In this document: positions 35,804 to 43,637 of the stretch, piece by piece
Layout: each line of letters opens with the position of its first letter
Numbering within the stretch: the first letter of the stretch is position 1
Source: Aeromicrobium tamlense
GTDB lineage: Bacteria; Actinomycetota; Actinomycetes; Propionibacteriales; Nocardioidaceae
DNA: 64,000 bases
NCBI RefSeq assembly: GCF_013408555.1
Contig: NZ_JACBZN010000001.1
Location: 2,356,001 to 2,420,000, forward strand
Direction of reading: 5' to 3'
Made by a program: the position numbers and the translations under genes
Notes under the pieces: model-generated
Told to the model about the DNA's origin: nothing
What the model saw: only the letters and a program-made list of their open reading frames with translations
Databases searched by the model: none

Positions 35804-36667
35804 ATGACCCCAACGGTCGACGACCCGCAGGCCCACGGCCTGACCCGGGTGGGCGGCCGACCCCCGCTGACGGAATACCTGCGGGGAGTCGCGCAACGCA
35901 AGGACTTCATCGTCTCGCTGGCGAAGTTCCGCATCGAGGCCGAGAACCAGCGTCAGCGCCTGGGCATGCTGTGGATCGTCCTCAAGCCCATCCTCAACGC
36001 CGCGGTGTTCGGCATCGTCTTCGGCATCCTCATGGCCAGCACGAAGTCGGTCCCCGACTTCGTGCCGTTCCTGATCATCGGCGTGTTCATGTTCGAGTTC
36101 TTCTCGGCGTGCATGGGCAGCGGCTCGAAGTCGATCACGTCGAACCAGGCGCTCGTGCAGAGTCTGGCGTTCCCCCGCATGTCGCTGCCGATCTCGGTGG
36201 TCGTGCAGAAGTTCATGCAGCTGATCCCCACGGTCGGCCTGCTCATGGTCTTCCTGCTCCTCATGGGGCACGTGCCGAACTGGAACTGGCTGCTGATGGT
36301 GCCCCTGATCGGCCTGTACTTCCTGTTCTGCATGGGCGTCGCGTTCATCACCGCGCGCCTCACGGTGCACCTGCCCGACCTCACGAACCTGCTGCCGTTC
36401 ATCACGCGGTTCTTCTTCTACACGACCGGCATCTTCTTCAGCTTCGACATCCGCTTCGAGGGCAACCCGAAGCTGCTCGAGATCGTCCAGTACCAGCCGG
36501 TCTACGCCTTCCTGAGCCTGTCGCGCGAGCTGCTGCTCGACTCCGACCCGCTCTACGACGTGCGCCTGCAGTTCTGGCCCATCATCGCCGTCTGGTCGAT
36601 CGGGCTGTTCCTGATCGGCGTCGTGTTCTTCTGGGCCGCGGAGGAGCGTTATGGTCGCGTCGACTGA
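35804..36667 (+). CDS. ABC-2 type polysaccharide exporter permease (Wzm-like)
   Basis: 287 residues with six hydrophobic segments, typical of Wzm/RfbA/TagG permeases. The amphipathic N-terminus includes R-K-D-F-I-V-S-L-A-K-F-R-I, followed by R-Q-R-L-G-M-L-W-I-V-L-K-P-I. It moves a lipid-linked glycan (teichoic-acid- or galactan-like) across the cytoplasmic membrane. The last 17 bases overlap the ATPase gene. Downstream LCP ligases suggest the exported glycan is attached to peptidoglycan (inference). Confidence 0.9.
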   Translation: MTPTVDDPQAHGLTRVGGRPPLTEYLRGVAQRKDFIVSLAKFRIEAENQRQRLGMLWIVLKPILNAAVFGIVFGILMASTKSVPDFVPFLIIGVFMFEFFSACMGSGSKSITSNQALVQSLAFPRMSLPISVVVQKFMQLIPTVGLLMVFLLLMGHVPNWNWLLMVPLIGLYFLFCMGVAFITARLTVHLPDLTNLLPFITRFFFYTTGIFFSFDIRFEGNPKLLEIVQYQPVYAFLSLSRELLLDSDPLYDVRLQFWPIIAVWSIGLFLIGVVFFWAAEERYGRVD

Positions 36668-37424
36668 GTCCGTGGAGACGGCGGACACCGAGCAGCGCCG
36701 GCCCGTCGTCGTCGTGCAGGACCTGCACGTCGAGTACCGCGTCTTCGCCACCGGCAAGCGCGCCACCGAGGCCGACCGCGGCGGCGTGCTGCGCCGCGCC
36801 AAGCGCACCCGCACGGTGCACGCCCTCAAGGGCATCTCGTTCACCGCGTACGAGAACGACAGCATCGGCGTCATCGGCTCCAACGGCTCGGGCAAGTCCA
36901 CCCTGATGCGCGCCATCACGGGTCTGACCCCCGCCACCCGCGGCTCGATCTACGCCAGCTCGCGGCCCAGCATGCTCGGTGTGGGCGCGGCCCTCATCAA
37001 GCAGCTGTCCGGCCAGCGCAACGTCATCCTCGGTGGCCTGGCCCTGGGCTTCTCCAAGGCCGAGATCGAGGACCGCTACGACGAGATCGTCGACTTCGCC
37101 GGGATCCGCCCGTTCATCGACCTGCCGATGCGCACGTACTCCTCGGGCATGACCGCCCGCCTGAAGTTCGCGATCGCCACGATCCGCGACCACGAGATCC
37201 TCATCGTCGACGAGGCCCTGGCCGTCGGCGACCGCAAGTTCCGCAAGCGCTCGGAGAAGCGCATCCGCGAGATCCGCGACAACGCCGGAACAGTGTTCCT
37301 GGTGAGCCACTCGATGCAGTCGATCCGCGACACGTGCAATCGCGTCATCTGGATCGAGAAGGGCGAGCTCATGATGGACGGCGATCCCGACGAGGTCATC
37401 GCGGCCTACGAGGAGAGCCGCTGA
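36651..37424 (+). CDS. ABC transporter ATP-binding protein (Wzt/TagH-like)
   Basis: 257 residues. Walker A G-S-N-G-S-G-K-S-T at 75-83, the shortened signature Y-S-S-G-M-T-A-R-L, Walker B I-L-I-V-D-E-A-L-A-V-G-D and H-loop S-H-S. The D-E-A-L-A-V-G-D wording is specific to polysaccharide exporters. There is no C-terminal carbohydrate-binding extension, so chain-end recognition must be elsewhere. It is coupled to the permease. Confidence 0.93.
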   Translation: MVASTESVETADTEQRRPVVVVQDLHVEYRVFATGKRATEADRGGVLRRAKRTRTVHALKGISFTAYENDSIGVIGSNGSGKSTLMRAITGLTPATRGSIYASSRPSMLGVGAALIKQLSGQRNVILGGLALGFSKAEIEDRYDEIVDFAGIRPFIDLPMRTYSSGMTARLKFAIATIRDHEILIVDEALAVGDRKFRKRSEKRIREIRDNAGTVFLVSHSMQSIRDTCNRVIWIEKGELMMDGDPDEVIAAYEESR

Positions 37425-37481
37425 CCCCAGCGCTCCCCGCCCCGCCACCGCTTCCCGGTCGGCTCGGCGCCGGGGCCGGGA

Positions 37482-38927
37482 TCAGCAGGTGGCGGCGAGG
37501 TCGTCGGTGTTGTTCGCGGCTGACGGCGACTCGGTCTTCGGCGCCTCGGGCGTCTGCTGCGTCTCGGGGGCCTGCGTGGTCGCCGTGGAGTCCGTGGGCT
37601 TCGGCTGCGCGGCCTTCTTCTGCTGACGCTCGCTCTTCTTGACCAGGGCCGCGACGTCGGCGCGGATCTGCTCGAAGTTCGGCGTGACGGTGCTGTACTC
37701 CGGCGGCACGACCGACAGCGTCGCGATCTGCTGATCCTTGGCCTTGAGGGCCAGGTCGCCGAACGCGCCCAGCTCGGAGGCGGGGATGTCGGTGCTGAGC
37801 ATCTGCGCGGAGCTCTTGGCGATCTTGCCCGCGTTCAGCACGACCTGCTCGGGGCTGAGCTGCTGGAGCATGGCCTGCATGAGGCACTTCTGGCGGCCCA
37901 TGCGCGTGTAGTCGTCGGACTGCACGCGGCTGCGCCCGTACCAGAGCGCCTCCTTGCCGTTGAGCTTCTGCTTGCCCGGCTGGATGTACACCTGCTTCCA
38001 GGCGTCGTCCTTGCCGAACATCGCGATGGGCTCCTTGATGTCCATCGTCACGCCGCCGGTGGCGTCGACGAGGCTGGAGAAGCCCTTCATGTTCACGAGG
38101 ACGTAGTAGTTGACCTTCAGGCCGGTGACGCCCTCGACGGCCTCGAGCGTGGCGTCCAGGCCCGGGTCCTTGCTCTTCGGGTAGAGGTCGGACCGGTCGG
38201 CCGCGGCGGTGTGCACCGCGTTCAGCAGGCACTCGGAGCCGCAGTTGTAGCCGTAGGGGTAGACCGTCCGCATCGGCGAGTCCTCGGGGAACGGCACGTT
38301 CTGCAGGTTGCGCGGCAGCGACACCATGATCGGCACGCCGGTCTCGGCGTCGATGCTGACGAGGTTGATCGAGTCGGGGCGCAGGCCGGTGCGGTCGTCG
38401 GCGGAGTCGGCGCCGAGCAGCAGGATGTTGTAGCGGCCCTGAAGCGGCGACTTGACCTCGGTCTCGTGGAAGACCTGCTCCACGACCTCCTTGGAGGCCG
38501 AGACGGTGTTCCAGCTCAGGTACGTCGTGGAGGTGACCAGCGCGATGATCGTGACGTTGACGACCGAGATGATGCCGAGTCGCCACCAGCCCAGGCTGCG
38601 CACGAGGGCGAGCCGCCAGGCGTCGACGAACAGCAGCATCCAGCCGATCGCCAGGACGAGGGCGGCGACGCGCGCGGTCTGGAGCACGGACGGGTCGGTG
38701 AGCCAGTCGATGACCTGGGCGCGATCGGGGCGGAAGCGGAACCAGACCACCAGCAGGGCCGTCAGCACGGCCACCCAGGCGACCATGACGACCGCGCCGA
38801 GGCGGCGCGCGCCGGCCAGGAACTGCGCGATGCCGGGCCAGACGACCGTGCCGAGGATCAGCACCAGTGCACGGCGCAGCCCACCGCGCTGCGCGACCCG
38901 CGTGGGTCGGGCTCCCAGACCGCTCAC
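37482..38927 (-). CDS. LytR-CpsA-Psr (LCP) family ligase with polytopic N-terminus
   Basis: 481 residues. About four hydrophobic segments in the first 165 residues are followed by an extracytoplasmic LCP domain: G-A-D-S-A-D-D-R, R-P-D-S-I-N, L-P-R-N, N-Y-Y-V-L-V-N-M-K-G-F, and R-S-R. LCP enzymes transfer glycopolymers from lipid carriers to peptidoglycan. A Pro/Thr/Lys-rich tail ends in a terminal Cys. GTG 38925-38927 is chosen because AGGAGAGG lies at ribosome-site distance; a longer start is possible. It is paralogous to the next gene, same strand. Confidence 0.9.
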   Translation of the reverse strand: MSGLGARPTRVAQRGGLRRALVLILGTVVWPGIAQFLAGARRLGAVVMVAWVAVLTALLVVWFRFRPDRAQVIDWLTDPSVLQTARVAALVLAIGWMLLFVDAWRLALVRSLGWWRLGIISVVNVTIIALVTSTTYLSWNTVSASKEVVEQVFHETEVKSPLQGRYNILLLGADSADDRTGLRPDSINLVSIDAETGVPIMVSLPRNLQNVPFPEDSPMRTVYPYGYNCGSECLLNAVHTAAADRSDLYPKSKDPGLDATLEAVEGVTGLKVNYYVLVNMKGFSSLVDATGGVTMDIKEPIAMFGKDDAWKQVYIQPGKQKLNGKEALWYGRSRVQSDDYTRMGRQKCLMQAMLQQLSPEQVVLNAGKIAKSSAQMLSTDIPASELGAFGDLALKAKDQQIATLSVVPPEYSTVTPNFEQIRADVAALVKKSERQQKKAAQPKPTDSTATTQAPETQQTPEAPKTESPSAANNTDDLAATC

Positions 38928-39036
38928 CCCGCCACCTCTCCTGCCTGCCGTGGCCGATCGTCCGTGCGCGACCGACGCCCCATTAAACCCTCCGGTTCCC
39001 AACGCCGACGAACCAGCGCCGGTCGGGCGGGTCGGC

Positions 39037-40479
39037 TCAGCAGCTCTCGTTGAGGTCGGCGCTGCGGTTGGCCTTGCGCGGGTCCTTCTTCTGCGCCTCC
39101 CCGCCGAGCTCGAGCAGCGGGAGCTTCGCGGTGACGAGGGCGGACTTCTGGACCTCCTCGCGGGCCTCGGAGGTGCCGACGGCGCTGGAGACCAGGCGGC
39201 GCACCTTGTCGAAGTCCGGGTTGCCCGTGTAGATCACCGGCGGCACGAGCGAGACCGACGAGATCGGCTGCGACTTCGTCTTGAGCGCGAGGTCCATGAA
39301 GACGTTGAGGTCCTGGCGCGGGATGCTCGTGTGCAGCATCGCCGAGCTCGAGTTCGCGATGTCCTGCATGTTCATGAGGACCTTCTGCGGGTTGAGCTGG
39401 CGCACCATCGCGTTCATCACGCACTTCTGGCGGCCCATGCGCGACCAGTCGTCGTTCTCCACGCGTGAGCGGGCGTACCAGAGGGCCTTGTCGCCCGAGA
39501 GCTTCTGCTCGCCGGCCTCGATGTAGCCGCGGATCGGCGAGCCGATGCCGCCGATCGCGGTGCGCTCGCGCACGTTGAGGCGAACGCCGCCGACCGCGTC
39601 GATGAGCTTCGAGAAGCCCTTCATGTTGACCAGCGCGTAGTAGTTGAGCTTCAGCCCCGTGATCTCCTCGACCGCGTCCATCGTGGCGTCGATGCCGGGC
39701 TCCTTGGCGTCGAAGAGCTGCGCGTGGTCGTTAGCCCAGGTGTTCACGGCGTTGAGGTAGCAGCCCTCGCAGTCGAAGCCGTTCGGGAACTGCTCGCGCA
39801 TGACCGAGCCCTTCGGGAAGGGCACGTTCTCCAGGTTGCGCGGCAGGCCGATGATGACGGCCTTGCCGGTCTCGGCGTCGATGCTGGCGACGTTGATCGA
39901 GTCGGGGCGCATGCCGCTGCGGTCCTTGCCGGAGTCGGTGCCCAGGAGCAGCACGTTGTAGCGACCCTCGTGCGGCTTGGAGACCGTGTTGGAGGCGAAG
40001 ACCGTGTCGGTGAAGCCGTTCATCACCGAGACGGTGTGCGCGGCGAAGAACAGGACCGCGGCCGTGGCGACCACGAGACCGGCGTGCAGCGCGGTGGAGA
40101 TCGCCAGGTGCGGACGGGCGAGCTCGCGCGGGCGGCCGAGCCGCCAGGCGTCGACGATGAGGGCGACCCAGCCGATCGCGAGGCCCACGAGGACCCAGCG
40201 GCCGAGGGTCAGCAGGGCGGCGTTGGTGGCCAGGCCGAAGACGAGCTGGCGGTCGAGCAGCGCCAGCAGGACGAGGGCGGCGACGAGCGCGAGCACGCCC
40301 AGCCAGATCCGGATCGCGATGCGACCCACGCGCTTGTTGCCCTGGACCAGCTGGGCGGAGCCCGGCATCACGAGGGTCATGGCGGCCAGGGTCAGGGCGC
40401 GCCGGAAGCGGATCCGGGCGGTGGCGCTGGCCGGGTCGGCGTAGGTGCCGCCCAGAGCGCTCGTGCGGTCGTCGTGCAT
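39037..40479 (-). CDS. LytR-CpsA-Psr (LCP) family ligase, paralogue
   Basis: 480 residues with the same plan as the neighbour: about four N-terminal hydrophobic segments, then the LCP domain (G-T-D-S-G-K-D-R, R-P-D-S-I-N, L-P-R-N, N-Y-Y-A-L-V-N-M-K-G-F, Y-A-R-S-R). It shares R-M-G-R-Q-K-C and a terminal Cys. Probably a tandem duplication. ATG 40477-40479 with GAGG is chosen over a GTG four codons upstream. The 109 bases to the other LCP gene hold no gene. Confidence 0.9.
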   Translation of the reverse strand: MHDDRTSALGGTYADPASATARIRFRRALTLAAMTLVMPGSAQLVQGNKRVGRIAIRIWLGVLALVAALVLLALLDRQLVFGLATNAALLTLGRWVLVGLAIGWVALIVDAWRLGRPRELARPHLAISTALHAGLVVATAAVLFFAAHTVSVMNGFTDTVFASNTVSKPHEGRYNVLLLGTDSGKDRSGMRPDSINVASIDAETGKAVIIGLPRNLENVPFPKGSVMREQFPNGFDCEGCYLNAVNTWANDHAQLFDAKEPGIDATMDAVEEITGLKLNYYALVNMKGFSKLIDAVGGVRLNVRERTAIGGIGSPIRGYIEAGEQKLSGDKALWYARSRVENDDWSRMGRQKCVMNAMVRQLNPQKVLMNMQDIANSSSAMLHTSIPRQDLNVFMDLALKTKSQPISSVSLVPPVIYTGNPDFDKVRRLVSSAVGTSEAREEVQKSALVTAKLPLLELGGEAQKKDPRKANRSADLNESC

Positions 40480-40597
40480 CGCTGTCCTCACGGTGGGGAA
40501 GAGTCCGAAGGTTCCCTCAGTATCGAGCGCCGCTCCCGATCCCTCGGGATGACGCGCCGGAGGCCGGGCAAGGGAATCGGAGCGAGGTCCGACGGGG

Positions 40598-40603
40598 TAC
40601 CTT
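40598..40603 (+). promoter_or_regulatory. -10 box of third LCP gene
   Basis: TACCTT, 6 nt before ATG 40610; leaderless and divergent from the second LCP gene. Confidence 0.5.
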
Positions 40604-40609
40604 CACCCC

Positions 40610-41683
40610 ATGCCCCCCTCAGGTCCCAAGGATCCGGACGGATACGACTGGCTGTACGACGATCAGCCCGGTCGGTCCTCGGCGCGCCCCGCGGCGTCCG
40701 GCTCCTCGATCCCGCCGCCGAACCTGCCCCCGCCGGGGTCCGGCAAGCGCGGCGCGAAGCCGCCGAAGGAGCGCAAGCCGCGCGGTCGACTGCGGCTGCT
40801 GTGGCTGGTCCTCGTGGCCTGGATCGCGTTCCTCGTGCTCGTGCCGGTGGTCGCCTGGTCGAAGATCACCAAGGTCGACGCCACGCCCGACGGCGAACGC
40901 CCCCAGGACGAGACCACCACGTGGGTCCTCGCCGGCACCGACAAGCGCCCCAAGGACAAGTCCCGGGGCCGCACCGACACCATCCTGCTGCTGACGTACG
41001 GCGGTGGAGGCCCCTCGGTGCTGACGTCGATCCCGCGCGACTCGATCGTCGACATCCCCGGCAACGGCCGGACCAAGATCAACGCCGCGTACGCGTTCGG
41101 CGGCCCGCCGCTGCTCGTCGAGACGATCGAGAGCGAGACCGGCCTGGGCGTCGACGGCTACGTCGAGATCGGCTTCACCGGGCTCGAGGACGTCGTCGAC
41201 GCGCTCGGCGGCATCGAGGTCTGCCCGAAGGACGACATCAAGGACAAGGACGCGAAGCTGAACATCAAGGAGGGCTGCCAGGAGGTCGACGGCAAGACCG
41301 CCCTGGCGTACTCGCGCTCCCGCAAGGCGTTCGCCAGCGGCGACATCGCGCGCGGCCAGAACCAGCGCGAGGTCATCGGCGCGATCGGCGACGCGGCCCT
41401 GTCCCCCTCCACCGTCCTCAACCCGTGGAAGTTCACGCGTGTGGCCACGACGACCGCGGAGTCCCTCGCCGTCGGCGACGACGTCTCGATGTTCTCGTTC
41501 GGCCGCTTCGCGTGGAAGCTCGGCAAGGCGATGGGCGGCGACGGTCGCTCCTGCACCGTGCCGATCGCGGACATGTCGGTGCAGTGGGACCGCGAGCGCG
41601 CGGTCGAGTACTTCAAGCACCTCAAGGACGGCACGACCGACGAGCTCGGCGACCTGTGCACCCAGGACGGGCTGCGGAAGTAG
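40610..41683 (+). CDS. LCP family protein, single membrane anchor
   Basis: 357 residues: a Pro-rich cytoplasmic N-terminus (about 1-60), one membrane helix at about 62-84, then an LCP domain with G-T-D-K-R-P-K-D-K, R-T-D-T-I, I-P-R-D-S, Y-V-E-I-G-F-T-G and Y-S-R-S-R. Phosphate- and lipid-binding Arg/Asp residues are kept, so it is probably an active transferase. Four Cys, one close to the C-terminus, may form disulfides. It is convergent with the lipase gene, 3 bases apart. Confidence 0.9.
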   Translation: MPPSGPKDPDGYDWLYDDQPGRSSARPAASGSSIPPPNLPPPGSGKRGAKPPKERKPRGRLRLLWLVLVAWIAFLVLVPVVAWSKITKVDATPDGERPQDETTTWVLAGTDKRPKDKSRGRTDTILLLTYGGGGPSVLTSIPRDSIVDIPGNGRTKINAAYAFGGPPLLVETIESETGLGVDGYVEIGFTGLEDVVDALGGIEVCPKDDIKDKDAKLNIKEGCQEVDGKTALAYSRSRKAFASGDIARGQNQREVIGAIGDAALSPSTVLNPWKFTRVATTTAESLAVGDDVSMFSFGRFAWKLGKAMGGDGRSCTVPIADMSVQWDRERAVEYFKHLKDGTTDELGDLCTQDGLRK

Positions 41684-41686
41684 CTG

Positions 41687-42877
41687 TCAGCCGCCGAACG
41701 CCTCGGCCGTGAAGGCCGCAACCTGCTTCGCCGAGCGGTCGAGCACGTCGGTGTGCTCGGCGCCGCGGTACGTCGTGTAGGTGAGGTCCAGCCCGCGCGC
41801 CCGGTAGGCCTTGGCGAGCGAGTCGGTGAGGACCTGCGGCACCACGCTGTCGGCGGTGCCCTGCACGACCAGGATCGGGCCGCGCACCTCGGGGAAGCTG
41901 GGGTCGTTCGCGTCCAGCGGACCACGCACGAGGTCGGCGTCGGCGTTCTTGGCCGCGAACCGGTTCATCGGCGCCAGCCCGAAGCGGTCGGGGCCGAGCA
42001 GGTCCATGAGGCACTCCTCGCGCACCTGCGGGTAGAGCTTCACGCCCTTCGCGTTGAGCAGCTCGTCGACCGGGATCTTGCCCGGGTAGGCGACCTCGAG
42101 GCCGCGCAGGATCATCGCGACCAGGGCGGCGGGGACGGCGACCTCGCCGGACAGGCCGACCTCGGCCGCGAGCGACATGTGCGAGGGCGGGGCGAAGGCG
42201 ACCGTGCCCACGACGTCGAGCTCGCGCGTGTAGTGCGGCGCCATCGAGGTGGCCCACAGCGCCGCGTGACCGCCCTGCGAGTGGCCGGCGGTCATCACCC
42301 GATCGCTGAGGTCGGGATCGAGCTGGCGGGCGGCGCGCACGATGTCGAGCACGGCCCGGCCCTGCGACGCGCCGATCAGGTACGGGTGGTCGCCGGGGGT
42401 GCCGAGGCCCTCGTAGTCGGTGGCCACCACCGCGTGGCCGCTGTCGATCCAACGCTGGAGGCGGGTGCTGGTGGTGCCGATCGCGGCCGGGTCGGCGATG
42501 GTCGAATCGGCGCGGGTGGGGGCGCACTGGTCGGCGATGCCGGTGGTGCCGTGCGCCCAAGTGACGACCGGCCAGCCGCCGTCGGGAGCGGTTCCGTCGG
42601 GGACGGCGACGAAGCCGGAGGTGGCGACCGTGTCGCCGCCCACGCCCTGCTGCGCGTAGAGGACGAGGCTGACGTCGGCCTGCTCCAGCCCCATCGTGCC
42701 CTCGAGCTCGCGCGACCAGATGAGGTCGCCGTGCGCGTACTCCGAGAGGTCCGCGGGCGGCGTGTAGAACGCGGTGCCCTGCGGGGCGGAACGGGGCTCG
42801 TCCTCCTCGGCCGTGCAGGCCGCGACGGACAGCACGAGCGCGGCGCTCGCGAGCACCGGGACCAGTCGACGGATCAC
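41687..42877 (-). CDS. Lipoprotein lipase (LIP family alpha/beta hydrolase)
   Basis: 396 residues. A lipobox (L-S-V-A-A-C) places a diacylglyceryl Cys at residue 21. The catalytic Ser200 is in G-H-S-Q-G-G, with an Asp in G-T-A-D-S-V-V-P and a His in A-E-H-T-D. T-W-A-H-G-T-T-G near 106-113 is the oxyanion region of the secretory-lipase family. It probably hydrolyses lipids on the outer face of the membrane. GTG 42875-42877 follows a TACGAT box by 6 nt, which favours it over a longer start that would disturb the signal peptide. Confidence 0.87.
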   Translation of the reverse strand: MIRRLVPVLASAALVLSVAACTAEEDEPRSAPQGTAFYTPPADLSEYAHGDLIWSRELEGTMGLEQADVSLVLYAQQGVGGDTVATSGFVAVPDGTAPDGGWPVVTWAHGTTGIADQCAPTRADSTIADPAAIGTTSTRLQRWIDSGHAVVATDYEGLGTPGDHPYLIGASQGRAVLDIVRAARQLDPDLSDRVMTAGHSQGGHAALWATSMAPHYTRELDVVGTVAFAPPSHMSLAAEVGLSGEVAVPAALVAMILRGLEVAYPGKIPVDELLNAKGVKLYPQVREECLMDLLGPDRFGLAPMNRFAAKNADADLVRGPLDANDPSFPEVRGPILVVQGTADSVVPQVLTDSLAKAYRARGLDLTYTTYRGAEHTDVLDRSAKQVAAFTAEAFGG

Positions 42878-42883
42878 CGCGTC

Positions 42884-42889
42884 ATCGTA
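42884..42889 (-). promoter_or_regulatory. -10 box of lipase gene
   Basis: TACGAT on the minus strand, 6 nt before GTG 42877. Confidence 0.5.
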
Positions 42890-42986
42890 CGGCCGCGGAC
42901 CCGCCCGCCGAGCCGAAACCGACGACCGCGGCGGGTGGGTGCCGCCTCCCCGGCGCCCACCCGCCGCGAGCACCCTCCGGCGTGGA

Positions 42987-43181
42987 TCAACCCCGCGACC
43001 GCTGGCGCGACCTGAGCGATCGGACCAGGTCGATGGCCAGGAATCCCACCGCGACGATGCCGCCCGCGACCCAGTCGGGCTCTCCGCTCACCGCCCAGGA
43101 GGCGATGACGACCGCTGCCCCGCACGTACCGATCGACAGCGCCTCCCAAGCGATCGCCCCGCCGACGGATCGGCTGCTCAT
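42987..43181 (-). CDS. Small two-helix membrane protein (last gene of secreted-protein operon)
   Basis: 64 residues, not recognised. Two hydrophobic helices at about 12-31 and 37-53 are followed by a basic tail R-S-L-R-S-R-Q-R-S-R. The ATG overlaps the upstream gene's stop (ATGA), so translation is coupled. The architecture is the same as the two other small proteins of this operon, suggesting a diverged paralogous set. Confidence 0.65.
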   Translation of the reverse strand: MSSRSVGGAIAWEALSIGTCGAAVVIASWAVSGEPDWVAGGIVAVGFLAIDLVRSLRSRQRSRG

Positions 43182-43369
43182 GTCGCGGGCGGGGTCGCGC
43201 GTCGGGCGCGCCATCGGCGTGCGACGAGCTCCCATGCCACGGCTGCCACCGTCAGGACGACGGCCAGGGTCCAGAAGTCGCGGACGATCCCGCCAGGCGC
43301 CTCCGCGCCTTGGTTGAGACCCATCCAGTAGAGGCCAAGCGCGAAGATCAGCGCGACAGGTGTCCTCAT
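43178..43369 (-). CDS. Small two-helix membrane protein
   Basis: 63 residues, not recognised. Hydrophobic segments at about 4-19 and 33-50 are followed by a basic R-R-W-R-A-R-R tail. GGGAG ribosome site. The ATG overlaps the stop of a 26-codon ORF (TGATG), and its stop overlaps the next gene. It is part of a five-ORF coupled operon. Confidence 0.65.
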   Translation of the reverse strand: MRTPVALIFALGLYWMGLNQGAEAPGGIVRDFWTLAVVLTVAAVAWELVARRWRARRATPPAT

Positions 43370-43449
43370 CAGCACTTCTCCCTTCCCACGTCTACTCGGA
43401 CTCGCACCGTAGGCCCGGCAGCCACCACCGCCAGCAGCGTTTTCCACAT
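43369..43449 (-). CDS. Possible 26-residue micro-protein with strong ribosome site
   Basis: M-W-K-T-L-L-A-V-V-A-A-G followed by a V-R-V-R-V stretch and a C-terminal Cys. A GGAGGA sequence lies at ideal distance, and its stop overlaps the next ATG. It fits the 91-base gap between two operon genes exactly. It could be a coupling leader or a true small peptide with a hydrophobic N-terminus. Confidence 0.45.
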   Translation of the reverse strand: MWKTLLAVVAAGPTVRVRVDVGREKC

Positions 43450-43460
43450 CGGCTCCTCCG

Positions 43461-43637
43461 TCAACGGCGGGACCGGCGGCGGATCGCGCGCAGAGTCAGA
43501 TCGCCCGCGAGCACCCCGACGAAGCAGGCACCGGCCAGAGCCCAGGCGAACACACCGCGATCGCTGAGGAGAAGGACCATCGCGACGAGCGTCACCGCGA
43601 GGACGAGATATGCCACGAGATCGATCCGGCTCAACAC
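43461..43637 (-). CDS. Small two-helix membrane protein
   Basis: 58 residues, not recognised. Helices at about 7-25 and 29-46 are followed by an R-A-I-R-R-R-S-R-R tail. The GTG at 43635-43637 (GGAAGG site) overlaps the end of the secreted-protein gene by 7 bases; a TTG one codon later would give a 4-base overlap. First of three similar small membrane proteins after the secreted protein. Confidence 0.65.
   Translation of the reverse strand: MLSRIDLVAYLVLAVTLVAMVLLLSDRGVFAWALAGACFVGVLAGDLTLRAIRRRSRR

Noticed and set aside
37425..37481. Terminator between the ABC ATPase and the LCP gene
   Set aside because: The gap is G+C-rich with partial CCCGG/CCGGG complementarity but no convincing stem.
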